Of a DNA stretch of 64,000 bases, positions 33,525-43,862 are shown one piece after another. Source of the DNA: Actinomycetota bacterium. GTDB taxonomy: Bacteria > Actinomycetota > Thermoleophilia > Solirubrobacterales > JACPNS01. The notes under the pieces were generated by a model. That model saw nothing but the letters and a program-made list of their open reading frames with translations, had not been told where the DNA came from and searched no databases. The DNA is taken from positions 38,663 through 102,662 of the forward strand of contig JACQZY010000002.1 in assembly GCA_016213645.1 (NCBI GenBank), written 5' to 3'. Both the position numbers and the translations under genes were made by a program. How positions within the stretch are numbered: the stretch's first letter is position 1; each line of letters opens with the position of its first letter.

Positions 33525-35597
33525 TCACCTCGCCGCCAGATAGAAGTAGAAGACCATCGCCGCCACACCGAGCACGATCGAGGCCGCGTAGACGCGCGCC
33601 AGACCGGCCTGCAACGCGCGGATTCGACCGCCGACGAGACGAACCAGACCTGTCGTGCCGTCAACGATGCCGTTGACCACGAAGCGTTCCAGCACGCGCG
33701 TTGAAAGCGACTGCAGCGCTCTGACGTAACGCACGATAAGGACGTCGTAGATCGCGTCGAAGTACCAGGCGTTCGACAGCGTGGCGTGCGCGCGCGGCAT
33801 GCGCCGTGCCAGCGTCTCCGTGATGCCGCGCCGTTTGAAATATGCAAACACGGCCAGCGCAATGCCCACCAGCGCGATCACGCCGCCGATCGCCAGGCCG
33901 AGTTGCTCGGCGCCCGTGCCGGGCGCGGTGTCCAGGTAGCGGGAGCTCGCGAACGTCGGCTCCAGGAATGCATCCACGGCGTGTGTGACGCCGGGCACCT
34001 GAATCACGCCCGCGACCACCGAAAGCAGAGCCAGCACGCCCATCGCCACCTTCATCTCCGGTTCGCGCTCAGCGATGTGGTGGTCGGCGCCGGGGAAGCC
34101 GACATCCGTGTCTTCGGCCTCGCCGGTGGCGGGGTTGGCGTGCTCGCCGTGATGCAGATGGCCGGTCTCCAACTCGCGCGCCTCCTCACAGGGCTCGCCG
34201 TGGAAGACCAGAAAGACCGCACGCATCGAGTAGAACGCAGTGAGGATCGCGCCCAGGTAGAGCGCGATCGCGATCGGCGCGTATGCCCCGCCGCGATTGA
34301 AGGTGTAGGAGATGATTTCGTCCTTTGAAAAGAAGCCCGAGAGCAGCGGCAGACCGGCCAGCGTAAGCGCGCCAATCAGGAAGGTCACATATGTGAACGG
34401 CATCGCCTTACGCAGGCCGCCCATGCGGCGCACGTCCTGCACGCCGCCCATCGCGCCGATCACAGAACCCGCCGCCATAAACAGCAGCGCCTTGAAGAAC
34501 GCGTGCGTCATCAGGTGAAACATGCCGGCGCCGTAGGCCGCGGCGCTCACGCCCACGATCATGTAGCCGATCTGACTCATCGTGGAGTAGGCGATGATGC
34601 GCTTGAGGTCGGTCTGCACCAGCGCGGTCGTGGCGGCGATCAGCAGAGTCGCAGTGCCGAGAATCGCGGCGGTCAGCGCGGCGGTCTTCGAAAGCTCGAA
34701 GAACGGGAAGAAACGCGCGATCAGGTACACACCCGCGGTCACCATCGTTGCGGCGTGAATCAACGCGGAGACCGGTGTGGGGCCTTCCATCGCGTCGGGC
34801 AGCCATGTATGCAGCGGCACCTGCGCGGACTTCGCGAAAGCGCCCACCAGCAAGAGCAGCGCCGCCGCCGTAAAGGTGGCCGACGGCGTCACGCTGAACG
34901 GGTCGGACGCCGCGGCGAGCAACTGCGGGATCGAAAGTGTGTTCAGCTCGCGCCAAAGCAAGAAGGCCGCGACCACGATGCCGACGTCGCCGATCACGTT
35001 GATCACGAACGCCTTGATGCCCGCCGCGGTGGCCGTCGCGCGCCGGTACCAGAACGAAATCAGCAGATACGACGCCGCGCCCACGAACGCCCAACCGATC
35101 ACCAGCAACGCGAGGTTTCCCGCCAACACCAGCAACAGCATTGAGAAGACGAAGAAGTTGAGGTACGCAAAGAAGCGCCCGTAGCCCTGGTCGCTACGCA
35201 TGTAGGCGACGGAATAGAGGTGGATCAGCGCACTGACGCCGCTGACCACAAGCGCCATGAACACACTCAGCGGGTCGGCGTAGAGGTCGAAGCGAAAGTC
35301 CACGCCCAGTGACTGCGCGTAGGCGTATCCCGAAAGAATGTGTCGCGACTCGGCGTCCATGCCTTGAAGCTCGAAGAAGCACGCAACCGCGGCGCCGAAG
35401 GCCACGAAGATCGCGGCCGTGCCGATCCAGCCGGCCGCGCGTTCCGGCAGGCGCCGGTGGCCCAGCGCGATCAGCAGCGATCCCGCCAGTGGCGCCAGCA
35501 ACAGCGCCCACACCGGTGCGGCATCGCCCATCGGCGACGTCGTTACTTGCGTGAAGTGCCCGACGTGCGCCAGTAGTGGTGTGACGGCGTTAGTCAC
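33525..35597 (-). CDS. nuoL: NADH-quinone oxidoreductase subunit L
   Basis: This 690-residue subunit is the distal antiporter-like part of complex I, with about 16 helices and a long C-terminal lateral helix. The proton-path region V-P-L-H-T-W-L-P-D-A-M-E-G-P-T near residue 255 is standard. A His/Glu-rich soluble loop (around 470-515, G-H-L-H-H-G-E-H) interrupts the C-terminal third. The GTG start overlaps the nuoK stop by 8 nt with GAGGG upstream. A later ATG (residue 23) is less likely. Confidence 0.95.
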   Translation of the reverse strand: MTNAVTPLLAHVGHFTQVTTSPMGDAAPVWALLLAPLAGSLLIALGHRRLPERAAGWIGTAAIFVAFGAAVACFFELQGMDAESRHILSGYAYAQSLGVDFRFDLYADPLSVFMALVVSGVSALIHLYSVAYMRSDQGYGRFFAYLNFFVFSMLLLVLAGNLALLVIGWAFVGAASYLLISFWYRRATATAAGIKAFVINVIGDVGIVVAAFLLWRELNTLSIPQLLAAASDPFSVTPSATFTAAALLLLVGAFAKSAQVPLHTWLPDAMEGPTPVSALIHAATMVTAGVYLIARFFPFFELSKTAALTAAILGTATLLIAATTALVQTDLKRIIAYSTMSQIGYMIVGVSAAAYGAGMFHLMTHAFFKALLFMAAGSVIGAMGGVQDVRRMGGLRKAMPFTYVTFLIGALTLAGLPLLSGFFSKDEIISYTFNRGGAYAPIAIALYLGAILTAFYSMRAVFLVFHGEPCEEARELETGHLHHGEHANPATGEAEDTDVGFPGADHHIAEREPEMKVAMGVLALLSVVAGVIQVPGVTHAVDAFLEPTFASSRYLDTAPGTGAEQLGLAIGGVIALVGIALAVFAYFKRRGITETLARRMPRAHATLSNAWYFDAIYDVLIVRYVRALQSLSTRVLERFVVNGIVDGTTGLVRLVGGRIRALQAGLARVYAASIVLGVAAMVFYFYLAAR

Positions 35598-35898
35598 GCG
35601 GATCCCTCAATTCGCTGATGCGGTCGATGTCGATCGGCATGCGGTTTCGGTACATCGCGACGATCAGGCCCAGGCCAACCACAACCTCGCAGGCGGCCAC
35701 GACCATCACCACGAGCGCGAAGATCTGGCCGTCGGCGTTGCCGTGCATGCGCGCAAACGCGATCAACGAGAGGTTGGCGGCGTTGAGCATCAATTCCAGA
35801 CAAAGCAGCATCACAAGCGGACTACGACGCGCAATCAGTCCACTAGCGCCAATGCAGAAAATCACGGCGGAAAGCCCGATGTACCAGGCGATGTTCAC
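35590..35898 (-). CDS. nuoK: NADH-quinone oxidoreductase subunit K
   Basis: The 102-residue subunit has three membrane helices. The conserved Glu residues of the E-channel lie in the second and third helices (L-E-L-M-L-N-A-A-N-L near 35, and A-A-C-E-V-V-V-G-L near 68). GTG start, overlapping nuoJ by GTGA. Confidence 0.95.
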   Translation of the reverse strand: MNIAWYIGLSAVIFCIGASGLIARRSPLVMLLCLELMLNAANLSLIAFARMHGNADGQIFALVVMVVAACEVVVGLGLIVAMYRNRMPIDIDRISELRDPRD

Positions 35899-36440
35899 AC
35901 CACTCCTCCGTCGCCGGAGACGTCGTCGACCTCTTCCAGACCACGGCGCCTGCGCGCCAGAAGCACTGCGCCGACGGCCGCGATCGTAAGCAGGAACGAC
36001 GCGATCTCGAACGGCAGCAGGAACCTGGTCAGCAGTAGCTCACCGATCTGCGCGGGCGAGCCGAATCCCGCGGGAAGATCGGCACCACGCGTGTCCAGCG
36101 CCTTGAGAGCCGAACCGCCGATCGCAAGCGAAAACGCGAACAGCAGGACCACGCCGAAAACCGGCGCAAGTTTGCGCGCCACTCCGGCCTCGGCCAGCAG
36201 CTCATCGGCGCCGCCGACGTATGAAACGACGAACACATAAAGCACCATCACAGCACCGGCGTAAACGATCAACTGCGCTGCGGCCAGGAACTCCGCGTGC
36301 AACAGCAGGAAGAGAACCGACAACGCCATCAAATGCACGACAAGCGCCAGCACGCTAAAGAACGGGTTGCGTAGAAGCACCACCGCCAGCGCGCCGCCGA
36401 TCGCACCGATCGCGGCCATGAAGAAGAGCAGTTGCACCAT
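35895..36440 (-). CDS. nuoJ: NADH-quinone oxidoreductase subunit J
   Basis: The 181-residue membrane subunit has five helices. The third carries the conserved Y-A-G-A-V-M-V-L-Y-V-F-V near residue 60, including the Tyr/Gly pi-bulge region of complex I. It begins 2 nt after the nuoI stop. Confidence 0.94.
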   Translation of the reverse strand: MVQLLFFMAAIGAIGGALAVVLLRNPFFSVLALVVHLMALSVLFLLLHAEFLAAAQLIVYAGAVMVLYVFVVSYVGGADELLAEAGVARKLAPVFGVVLLFAFSLAIGGSALKALDTRGADLPAGFGSPAQIGELLLTRFLLPFEIASFLLTIAAVGAVLLARRRRGLEEVDDVSGDGGVV

Positions 36441-36442
36441 CG

Positions 36443-37009
36443 CTACTCGCCCTCCCTGCGCAGCGGCGTGCGCTCGGCCGGCTCGTCCAGCAGCATGTCC
36501 TTGGTGAAGATCAGGTCGCTGCGGTTGTAGTCGGAAAGCTCATAGTCGTGGCCGAGCGTGATCGCGTCGAACGGGCAGGCAAGCTCGCAGTAGCCACAAA
36601 AGATGCAGCGCGCGAGATTGATCTCGTAGACCGCCGCGTAGCGCTCGCCTGCACTGGTGGGGTTTTCCGGGTCGTTGTCGGCGGCGACGACGCGGATGCA
36701 GTCGGCCGGGCAGGCGGCCGCGCACAGCGAGCAGCCGACGCACTTCTCCAGGCCCGCGGTGCCGTCGATTTCGGCTTCGAACTTGTGCAGCTTGTGCCGC
36801 CCACGAAAGCGCGGATAGACCGGCGTCTTTTCTTCCGGATACTGGATTGTGACGGTGCCCTCGGCAAAACGGCCGAGCGTGGTCTTGAGACCGCGCAGCG
36901 TCTCGCGAAAAGCGCGGTAAAAGCTTCGACCCACACCCGGCTCGGGCGCGCGCTGCACTTCGACCACGTCGGGACCAAGCTGGTAGCGGTTTGGACGCGG
37001 ATCGCTCAC
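36443..37009 (-). CDS. nuoI: NADH-quinone oxidoreductase subunit I
   Basis: The 188-residue ferredoxin-like subunit binds two 4Fe-4S clusters (N6a, N6b) through [12 protein letters not shown] near 92 and [12 protein letters not shown] near 141. It passes electrons to NuoB. The GTG start overlaps nuoH by GTGA; a longer frame to 37129 lies in nuoH and is rejected. Confidence 0.95.
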   Translation of the reverse strand: MSDPRPNRYQLGPDVVEVQRAPEPGVGRSFYRAFRETLRGLKTTLGRFAEGTVTIQYPEEKTPVYPRFRGRHKLHKFEAEIDGTAGLEKCVGCSLCAAACPADCIRVVAADNDPENPTSAGERYAAVYEINLARCIFCGYCELACPFDAITLGHDYELSDYNRSDLIFTKDMLLDEPAERTPLRREGE

Positions 37010-38046
37010 AGCGCCACCACCAGGATCGCGGTCACCACAAGATTCAGCGTGGCCAGCGGCACCAGCACCTTCCAGCCGAAGCTCATCAGCTGGTCGTACC
37101 GCAATCGCGGCAGCGTTGCGCGCACCCAAATGAAGAGGATCAGAAAACCGATCATCTTGGCCAGCACCCAGAACGGATCAAGCCAGCCCGGACCCGGCCC
37201 GTGCCAACCGCCCAGAAACATCGCGGTGGCGATACCCGAGAACGTGATCATGTTCATGTACTCGGCCATCATGAAACTGGCGAACCGCATACCGCCGTAC
37301 TCGGTCTGGTAGCCCGCCACCAGCTCGGCGTCCGCCTCTACAAGATCAAACGGCGCGCGGTTGGTCTCGGCGAAACTGGCGATCGTAAAGATCAGGAAGC
37401 CGGCAAACTGCGGCACCACGAACCACATGTCGCTCTGCTCGCGCACGATCGCCGTGAGTGACAGCGAGCCCGACATCATCACCACGCCGATCAGACTCAG
37501 CCCGGCGGCCAGCTCGTAACTGATCAACTGCGCGGCCGAGCGCATCGCGCCCAGGAACGAGTACTTGGAACCGCTGGCCCAGCCGCCGAGCATCAGCCCA
37601 TAGAAGGCGATCGCGCCAAAGGCGAAGGCGTAGAGGATGCCGATCGAGACGTCGATGCCGTACAGGCCGTAGTCAGCGCCAAATAGGCCGTCGCTGCGCG
37701 TGTCTCCGAAGGGGATGATCGCGGTGGTGGCGATCGCCGTAAACAGCGCGATCACCGGCGCGATCACAAAGACCGCCTTCGACGCCGTGCGCGGCGCGAA
37801 GTCTTCCTTGGCGGCGAGCTTGACGATGTCGACCAGTGGTTGCAGCGCGCCGAACGGCCCCACTCGGTTGGGTCCGTAACGGCCTTGGAAGCGGCCGAGC
37901 AGCTTGCGTTCCGCGATCAAAAGCATCGGCACGAGCTGCAGCATCACCGCGAACACGATCACGGCGATCAAGATCTGCGCAAGCACGGGCTCGTTGAAGC
38001 CGACCTCGGCCACCGGCGCGGCGATCGTGGCTGCGGCGGCGGTCAC
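37006..38046 (-). CDS. nuoH: NADH-quinone oxidoreductase subunit H
   Basis: The 346-residue membrane subunit forms much of the quinone cavity. It has eight helices and family segments [19 protein letters not shown] near 46 and the acidic loop [17 protein letters not shown] near 225. Start overlaps nuoG by ATGA. Confidence 0.95.
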   Translation of the reverse strand: MTAAAATIAAPVAEVGFNEPVLAQILIAVIVFAVMLQLVPMLLIAERKLLGRFQGRYGPNRVGPFGALQPLVDIVKLAAKEDFAPRTASKAVFVIAPVIALFTAIATTAIIPFGDTRSDGLFGADYGLYGIDVSIGILYAFAFGAIAFYGLMLGGWASGSKYSFLGAMRSAAQLISYELAAGLSLIGVVMMSGSLSLTAIVREQSDMWFVVPQFAGFLIFTIASFAETNRAPFDLVEADAELVAGYQTEYGGMRFASFMMAEYMNMITFSGIATAMFLGGWHGPGPGWLDPFWVLAKMIGFLILFIWVRATLPRLRYDQLMSFGWKVLVPLATLNLVVTAILVVAL

Positions 38047-40619
38047 TTGGTCACCTCCGCCGATCGCTCTTCCGTCGAAGCCAGGGCGCGCCCAAGCGTG
38101 GCGACAGCGGCTTCGTCGCCTTCGTCCAGTCGTAGGTCGGCCGACACAAACGCGAACCCGGCCGGCACAGCGTCGCGCAGCGCGACGACCGCGGACATTT
38201 CGCCGTCGCCGGTCTTGACCGTGACGGCGTCACCGCTTGTCAGGCCCAGGCGTTCGCCGTCGACCGGAGAAAGTTCCACGCGCCGCGGCGCCGCGGCCAG
38301 CGTGGCCAGTGTGGCGGCGTTGACGACCTCGCCACCGCTCCAGAGACTCCTAAATACGCCCAGTCGCAGATAGCCATCCGACGACGGGGCGGCAGGCGGA
38401 GGCGTCAGGTCGAAAGTTGTACGCGCCGGACGCGGCAGGTTGGCCGCCGCGTCGCGCTCCTGCCAGCGCACGCCGTCGCCGCCCAGCTCCGCAGTGGTGA
38501 CTCCGGCGTAGATGCCAACGTGGTTCGCGATCTGCGCGGTCGCCTGATTGGCGACCTTCACACCCAGGTCCACGCCCACGCGACGTCCAAGTTCGTTCAG
38601 CACCCACCAGCCCGCGTTGACCTCTCCGGCGCGCTCGACGGTCTGGCGCAGGCGCTGGATTCGGCCGTCGGGGTGCGTGACGGTGCCGTCCTTTTCCGGA
38701 CCGACCTCGGCGGGAAACACGACATCCGCGTGACGCGCGGTGGCGGCATCCATCCAAGTGGAAAACGAGATCACGGCACCGGCCTTCGCCAGCGCGGCGC
38801 TCCAGGCCGTCGGGTCGTCGTAGTCGGAAAGCGGATCGGTGTTCATCAATACCAGCGCCGAGATCTCTTCACCGCAGGCAGCGGCGATGCCGGTGGCGTC
38901 AAGACCGGGGTTGTCGCAGTGCATCAGACCAGGGGCAGCGGTGGGCAGCAGCCCGATCTCGCGCAAACCACGCGCGTTGGCCGACAGTGGCACCTCCAAC
39001 AGTCCGGCGCCGTCCTTTGCGGCAATGCCCAGACGGTCCGCGAGGTTGCAGATCGCGCGCAGCGGCGCTGCTCCACGGCCGGTAACGGCCAATCGCTCGC
39101 TCCACACGATCACCGGGCGCTTGGCTCCGGCCAAAAGGTCGGCGATCGCACGCACTTCGGCGGCGTCGGCACCGGCGTTCTCGCACAGAGTTTCGACGTC
39201 TCCGCCGTCGCCCAGCGCCGCCAGCAGCGCCTGCGTAAATGCCTCCGCCCCGCCCGGCGCGATCCGCGCCACACGGGTCGCGCCTGCATCCAGTGAGCTT
39301 GGCCGCGCGCTCGCAATCGCGAGCTTGACGCCGTTGCGGCGCACGCCCTTGCGGATGCGCAGGTCCAGCACGGGCATGTCGTCGACGGGCTCGCAGTCCA
39401 GCACAAGCAACGCGTCGGCCCACTCGACGTCGGGCATCGTGGCGGCGAGCGCCGGATTGGCGAGCGTGCGCGCTACGTCAAAGTCAAACTCACCACCGCG
39501 CCGGGAATCGAAGTGCGGCGAGCCAAGTCCGTCCAGCATCAGGCGACGCAGTAGCCAGCCCTCTTCGTTGGTGGTCGCGCCACCGGCCAGCGCGGCAGTG
39601 CGCGGGCCGCTCTTCTTCAGGATGTTCGCGGCCGCCGTCAGCGCCACCTCCCAGCGCGCGGGCATCAGCTTGTCGCCCTGGCGCACCAGTGGCGTGGTGA
39701 TGCGCGCGTCGCTCTCCCAGGCTTCGTAGGCAAAGCGGCCCTTGTCGCAGAGCCAACCGTCGTCCACACCGGCGTTTTCGCGCGAAAGTGTGCGCATCAC
39801 CTGCTCATCTCGCACCGTGTAACTGACGTTGCACTGCGCCGGACAGAGCGTGCAAACCGATCCGCCCTGCTCAACGTCCCACGGCCGCGCGCGGAACCGG
39901 TATGCGCGACTGGTCAGCGCACCGACCGGACAAAGCTCAACGATGTTGCCCGAGAACGGCGCGATGTACTGCGTGCCGTCGAAGGTGCCCACATGCGCGC
40001 CGGCGCCGCGGTCCAGCAGCACAAGCTGGTAATCCTCGCTGACTTCCTGACTGAAGCGCACGCAGCGATAACAAAGGATGCAGCGTTCGCGGTCGATCGC
40101 GATCGCGTCGCTCAGCGCCACCGGCTTTTCGAAGTGACGCTTGGGTTCGACCATGCGCGACTCGCCGCCACCCCAGCCGTACGAGATGTCCTGCAACGGG
40201 CATTCGCCGCCCTTGTCGCAGACCGGGCAGTCAAGCGGGTGGTTGAGCAAAATGAACTCCACCACGCCGTTTTGCGCCTCAACAACGCGCTCTGACTTGG
40301 TGACGACCACCATGCCGTCGCGCACCGGCGTGGAGCATGCGGTCTGAAGCTTTGGGATGCCTTCGATCTCCACCAGGCACATGCGGCAGGCGCCGACCGG
40401 CGCGCCGAGTTTGGGCTCGTAACAAAACACCGGAATCTCCACGCCGCCGTACTTGGCGGCGTCGACAACCATGATGCCCTCGGGGGCCTGGATCTCCTGG
40501 CCGTCGATCGTGAAGGTGATCGTGGCGCGTTCGGGTTCACCGGCGGGACGGCGGCTGTAGCCGGGCGGAAGCGCATCTACGACCGTGTAGGGCGAGCGGT
40601 ATTGCAGGTTTGAGCTCAC
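38043..40619 (-). CDS. nuoG: NADH-quinone oxidoreductase subunit G
   Basis: This 858-residue iron-sulfur subunit opens with a 2Fe-2S ferredoxin domain (C-Y-E-P near 60; C-R-M-C near 72; C-S-T-P near 85). Next come the His/Cys N5 site (H-P-L-D-C-P-V-C-D-K-G-G-E-C-P near 126) and the C-I-L-C-Y-R-C-V site near 180. A further cluster site C-T-L-C-P-A-Q-C-N-V (near 257, with C-D-K-G-R following) resembles the N7 cluster that some bacterial NuoG retain. The remaining half is a molybdopterin-oxidoreductase-like domain. GTG start, GTGA overlap with nuoF. Confidence 0.94.
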   Translation of the reverse strand: MSSNLQYRSPYTVVDALPPGYSRRPAGEPERATITFTIDGQEIQAPEGIMVVDAAKYGGVEIPVFCYEPKLGAPVGACRMCLVEIEGIPKLQTACSTPVRDGMVVVTKSERVVEAQNGVVEFILLNHPLDCPVCDKGGECPLQDISYGWGGGESRMVEPKRHFEKPVALSDAIAIDRERCILCYRCVRFSQEVSEDYQLVLLDRGAGAHVGTFDGTQYIAPFSGNIVELCPVGALTSRAYRFRARPWDVEQGGSVCTLCPAQCNVSYTVRDEQVMRTLSRENAGVDDGWLCDKGRFAYEAWESDARITTPLVRQGDKLMPARWEVALTAAANILKKSGPRTAALAGGATTNEEGWLLRRLMLDGLGSPHFDSRRGGEFDFDVARTLANPALAATMPDVEWADALLVLDCEPVDDMPVLDLRIRKGVRRNGVKLAIASARPSSLDAGATRVARIAPGGAEAFTQALLAALGDGGDVETLCENAGADAAEVRAIADLLAGAKRPVIVWSERLAVTGRGAAPLRAICNLADRLGIAAKDGAGLLEVPLSANARGLREIGLLPTAAPGLMHCDNPGLDATGIAAACGEEISALVLMNTDPLSDYDDPTAWSAALAKAGAVISFSTWMDAATARHADVVFPAEVGPEKDGTVTHPDGRIQRLRQTVERAGEVNAGWWVLNELGRRVGVDLGVKVANQATAQIANHVGIYAGVTTAELGGDGVRWQERDAAANLPRPARTTFDLTPPPAAPSSDGYLRLGVFRSLWSGGEVVNAATLATLAAAPRRVELSPVDGERLGLTSGDAVTVKTGDGEMSAVVALRDAVPAGFAFVSADLRLDEGDEAAVATLGRALASTEERSAEVTK

Positions 40620-41932
40620 GCGATCGCCCCCTGCTTCGTGAGGTCAAGCGGAGCGCGCACCGCTTCAGACAGAGGCGTGTGCTTTGCCCGCGCTTGCTCG
40701 ATGTGCGCCTCAAACTCGCCGCGGAACTTGTTGACCATCGAGCTGACCGGCATCGCCATCGCGTCGCCCAGCACACACAGGCAGTTGCCCATGATCTGCT
40801 TCTGCACGGAGGCGATGATGTCCAGATCCATCGGCGTGGCAAGTCCGTCGCTTACGCGCTGCAGCATCTTTGTGGTCCAGTTCGTGCCTTCACGGCACGG
40901 CGTGCACTTGCCGCAGCTTTCGTGCTTGTAGAACATCGCTGTGCGCAGGCAAACGTCCACAATCGACACGGAGTCGTCGATCACGATGATCGCACCGGAG
41001 CCGAGCATCGATCCGGCACCGGCGATCGTGTCGAAGTCGTAGGCCAGATCCAGCTCGGCTGGCGTAAGCACCGGCGACGATGAACCACCGGGGAACCACG
41101 CCTTGATCTCACGGCCGGGCAGCGGACCACCGGCCAGTCCGAAGATGATCTCGCGTGCCGGAACGCCCAGCTCGATCTCGTAGTTGCCGGGCCGCTGCAC
41201 GCAGCCGCTGACGCTGACGAGCTTGGTGCCGGTGGACTTCTCGGTGCCGATGCGCGCGTACCACTCACCGCCGTGTTTGATGATGTGGCTGACGTTGGAG
41301 AGCGTCTCGACGTTGTTGATCAAGGTCGGGCCCTGGAAGAGACCGGCGTTCGCCGGAAACGGTGGCTTGAGGCGCGGATTGCCGCGCTTGCCCTCCAGGC
41401 TGTCAAGCAGCGCCGTCTCTTCACCGCATATATACGCGCCGGCGCCGCGGTGCACCACAAGCGAGACGCCAAAGCTGCTGCCGTGGATGTTCTCGCCGAG
41501 GTGGCCGTGTTCGTAGGCCTCGCGCACGGCCGCTTCAAGAATGCTCGCCTGCGCGTCGTACTCGCCGCGGATGTAAATAAACGCTTTGTTGATGCCCGCG
41601 GCGAAGCTGGCCAAGACGATGCCCTCGATCAGCTGGTGCGGATTCTTCTGCATCAACTCGCGGTCCTTGAAGGTGCCGGGCTCGGATTCGTCGGCGTTGC
41701 AGCAGAGGTACTTGTCCATCGTGCCCTTGGGCAGGAATCCGGCCTTTGTGCCCATCGCGAAGCCCGCGCCGCCGCGGCCGCGTACGCCACTGGCCTGAAG
41801 TTCAGCCAGCACCCGATCGCCGTCGAGTTCGCGCAACGCCTTCTTCAGCGTCTCATATCCACCGCGCCGCTCGTACACCTCGATCGTGTTCAGACCCGGC
41901 TCGTCGATGTCGTGGAAAAGCAGATCGTCCAT
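40616..41932 (-). CDS. nuoF: NADH-quinone oxidoreductase subunit F
   Basis: The 438-residue subunit oxidises NADH with FMN. It has G-R-G-G-A-G-F near 50 (NADH/FMN loop), E-E-T-A-L-L-D-S-L-E-G-K near 170 and the N3 cluster E-S-C-G-K-C-T-P-C-R-E-G near 338 with a fourth Cys (N-C-L-C) near 385. The longer frame to 42415 passes through nuoE and is a shadow; the ATG shares its last base context with the nuoE stop (TGATG). Confidence 0.95.
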   Translation of the reverse strand: MDDLLFHDIDEPGLNTIEVYERRGGYETLKKALRELDGDRVLAELQASGVRGRGGAGFAMGTKAGFLPKGTMDKYLCCNADESEPGTFKDRELMQKNPHQLIEGIVLASFAAGINKAFIYIRGEYDAQASILEAAVREAYEHGHLGENIHGSSFGVSLVVHRGAGAYICGEETALLDSLEGKRGNPRLKPPFPANAGLFQGPTLINNVETLSNVSHIIKHGGEWYARIGTEKSTGTKLVSVSGCVQRPGNYEIELGVPAREIIFGLAGGPLPGREIKAWFPGGSSSPVLTPAELDLAYDFDTIAGAGSMLGSGAIIVIDDSVSIVDVCLRTAMFYKHESCGKCTPCREGTNWTTKMLQRVSDGLATPMDLDIIASVQKQIMGNCLCVLGDAMAMPVSSMVNKFRGEFEAHIEQARAKHTPLSEAVRAPLDLTKQGAIA

Positions 41933-42555
41933 CAGCGCTCTCCCCCCTGCTCGATCCGCTTGCCCGCGGCCCAGTAGGTTGCCGCAGCCGGTCGCCTGGT
42001 GAGGTGCTTCTCGGGCAGCACGTCGCGTTCGGCGCGAAGGTCTTCCACCAGCGCCTTCGCGTCGGCCACCGTCAGCGGACCGATGTAGGTGCCGTCCACG
42101 CTCGCCATCGGCGCGATGTCGCAAGCGCCCAGGCACTCGAAGTTGCGCAGATAGATGCCGTCGTCGCTGGTGCCACCGTTGTCCACGCCTACCTGGGCTT
42201 CCAGCTCGGCCATCACGGCGTCGGCACCGCGCAGCATGCAACTGATGTTCGTACACATGTAGATCGTGTGGCGTCCGCGCGGCTTCAGCTCGAACATGTC
42301 GTAGAAGCTCGCCACCGACACCAAGTAGGCCGGGGTCACGCGCATCACCGCGGCGACCTGACGCACGGCGTCGGGCGACAGCCAGCCGTGCAACTTCTGC
42401 GCGTGCATCAGGCACGGGATCGTTGCGGACTTCGGCTCCGGATACATCGCCATGCGCTCTTCGATCCAGGCCTTCAGCTCGGCAGGTACGGATACGTCTG
42501 CCAACTGCGGCACGGAGTCCTCGTGACGAAGTTCGTTTTGCGGCGCCGCGCTCAT
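41932..42555 (-). CDS. nuoE: NADH-quinone oxidoreductase subunit E
   Basis: The 207-residue thioredoxin-like subunit carries the 2Fe-2S cluster N1a through C-T-N-I-S-C near 100 and C-L-G-A-C near 138. It has a helical N-terminus with the usual I-P-C-L-M-H-A-Q-K segment near 47. About 45 residues follow the last family strand, ending basic. Start overlaps nuoD by ATGA, and an in-frame extension to 42879 is not used. Confidence 0.94.
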   Translation of the reverse strand: MSAAPQNELRHEDSVPQLADVSVPAELKAWIEERMAMYPEPKSATIPCLMHAQKLHGWLSPDAVRQVAAVMRVTPAYLVSVASFYDMFELKPRGRHTIYMCTNISCMLRGADAVMAELEAQVGVDNGGTSDDGIYLRNFECLGACDIAPMASVDGTYIGPLTVADAKALVEDLRAERDVLPEKHLTRRPAAATYWAAGKRIEQGGER

Positions 42556-43862
42556 CGGTCGATCCCTCCCAGCACGGGGTCGAGCATTGCCAGCGTGACG
42601 ATCATGTCGGCGAGGTACTCGTCCTTGACCATGTCGCCAAGCGCCTGAAGGTTCACGAACGACGGTTCGCGCATGTGCACGCGGGCGGGCTTGGACGATC
42701 CGTCGCTGACGACGAAGCAGCCAAGCTCTCCGCGCGGCGACTCGATCGGCATGTAGACCTCGCCCGGCGGCACGCGCATGCCCTCGGTGACGAGCTTGAA
42801 GTGGTGGATCAGCGCTTCCATGCTGGTGGCCAGCTCGTGGCGCGGCGGTAGCGCGACCTTGCGGTCGTCGGTGATCCAATCGCCTTCCGGCAGACCTTCA
42901 AGCGCCTGCTCGATGATCTTGCAGCTTTCGTAGATCTCGGCCAGACGCACGCGATATCGGTCGTAGTTGTCACCCACCGTGCCGACCGGGATCTTGAAGT
43001 TGAAGTGGTCGTAAGAGCTGTATGGCGTGGCCTTGCGCAGGTCCCACGGGTTGCCGGTGGCGCGCAGCAAAGGACCGGTCACGCCAAGCTCAAGCAATCG
43101 TTCCTGTGAGCACATGCCCACACCGCGCATGCGCTGAAGCAGAATCTCGTTGCTGTCGAGCAGATCGGCGAACTGGTCCACGCGCCCGGGCATCTGGCGC
43201 ACAAACCACAGAGCCTTCTCCACGAACCCCGGCGGCACGTCTTCCACCACGCCGCCGATCTGGAAGTAGCGCGTGTGCATGCGCTGGCCGCTGCTCATCT
43301 CGAACAAGTCGAGCACGTTGTCGCGCTCGCGGAAGCAGTACCAAAACATCGAGATCGCACCGAGGTCCAGGGCGCTTGTGCCCAGCCACAGCATGTGACT
43401 GTGGATGCGACAGAGCTCCGCGTGGATCACGCGCAGGTACTGAGCGCGCGGCGGCACCTCGATGCCGAGCAGCTTCTCGACGGCCATGCAGTAGGCCATC
43501 GCGTTGAAGTAGTAGGAGGCGTAATCCATACGCTCGACCAGCGGGATCACCTTCCAGTAGGACTTGTCCTCGCAGTTCTTTTCGATACCCGTGTGCACGT
43601 AGCCGATCAGCGGCTTGATATCGCGCACGATCTCGCCCTGGAGCGTGGTCAACAGGCGCAGCACACCGTGCGTGGCCGGGTGGTGTGGACCGATGTTGAG
43701 CGTCAGCAGCTCGGTTTCTGGCGCAAGCGCCGTGTCGGCCTGGCTGACGGCTCGGCGCTCCGCGATCTGGCGCTCGATCGGGCTGAGCGTGATTGAAGCC
43801 TCGCGCTCGCGGTAGGAGACGCCGAGTGGATCAGCGTCGAGTGTGCGGTGCTCGTCGCTCAC
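42552..43862 (-). CDS. nuoD: NADH-quinone oxidoreductase subunit D
   Basis: The 436-residue 49-kDa subunit lines the quinone site. It has N-I-G-P-H-H-P-A-T-H-G near 55 (the quinone-binding His loop) and V-H-T-G-I-E-K near 88. The C-terminal E-S-P-R-G-E-L-G-C-F-V-V-S-D-G near 375 is the family signature. GTG start overlaps nuoC by GTGA. The first 45 residues are a polar extension relative to E. coli-type NuoD. Confidence 0.95.
   Translation of the reverse strand: MSDEHRTLDADPLGVSYREREASITLSPIERQIAERRAVSQADTALAPETELLTLNIGPHHPATHGVLRLLTTLQGEIVRDIKPLIGYVHTGIEKNCEDKSYWKVIPLVERMDYASYYFNAMAYCMAVEKLLGIEVPPRAQYLRVIHAELCRIHSHMLWLGTSALDLGAISMFWYCFRERDNVLDLFEMSSGQRMHTRYFQIGGVVEDVPPGFVEKALWFVRQMPGRVDQFADLLDSNEILLQRMRGVGMCSQERLLELGVTGPLLRATGNPWDLRKATPYSSYDHFNFKIPVGTVGDNYDRYRVRLAEIYESCKIIEQALEGLPEGDWITDDRKVALPPRHELATSMEALIHHFKLVTEGMRVPPGEVYMPIESPRGELGCFVVSDGSSKPARVHMREPSFVNLQALGDMVKDEYLADMIVTLAMLDPVLGGIDR

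Noticed and set aside
33518..33862. N-terminal extension of nuoM
   Set aside because: The extension lies inside nuoL in another frame; the ATG at 33517 gives a normal NuoM.
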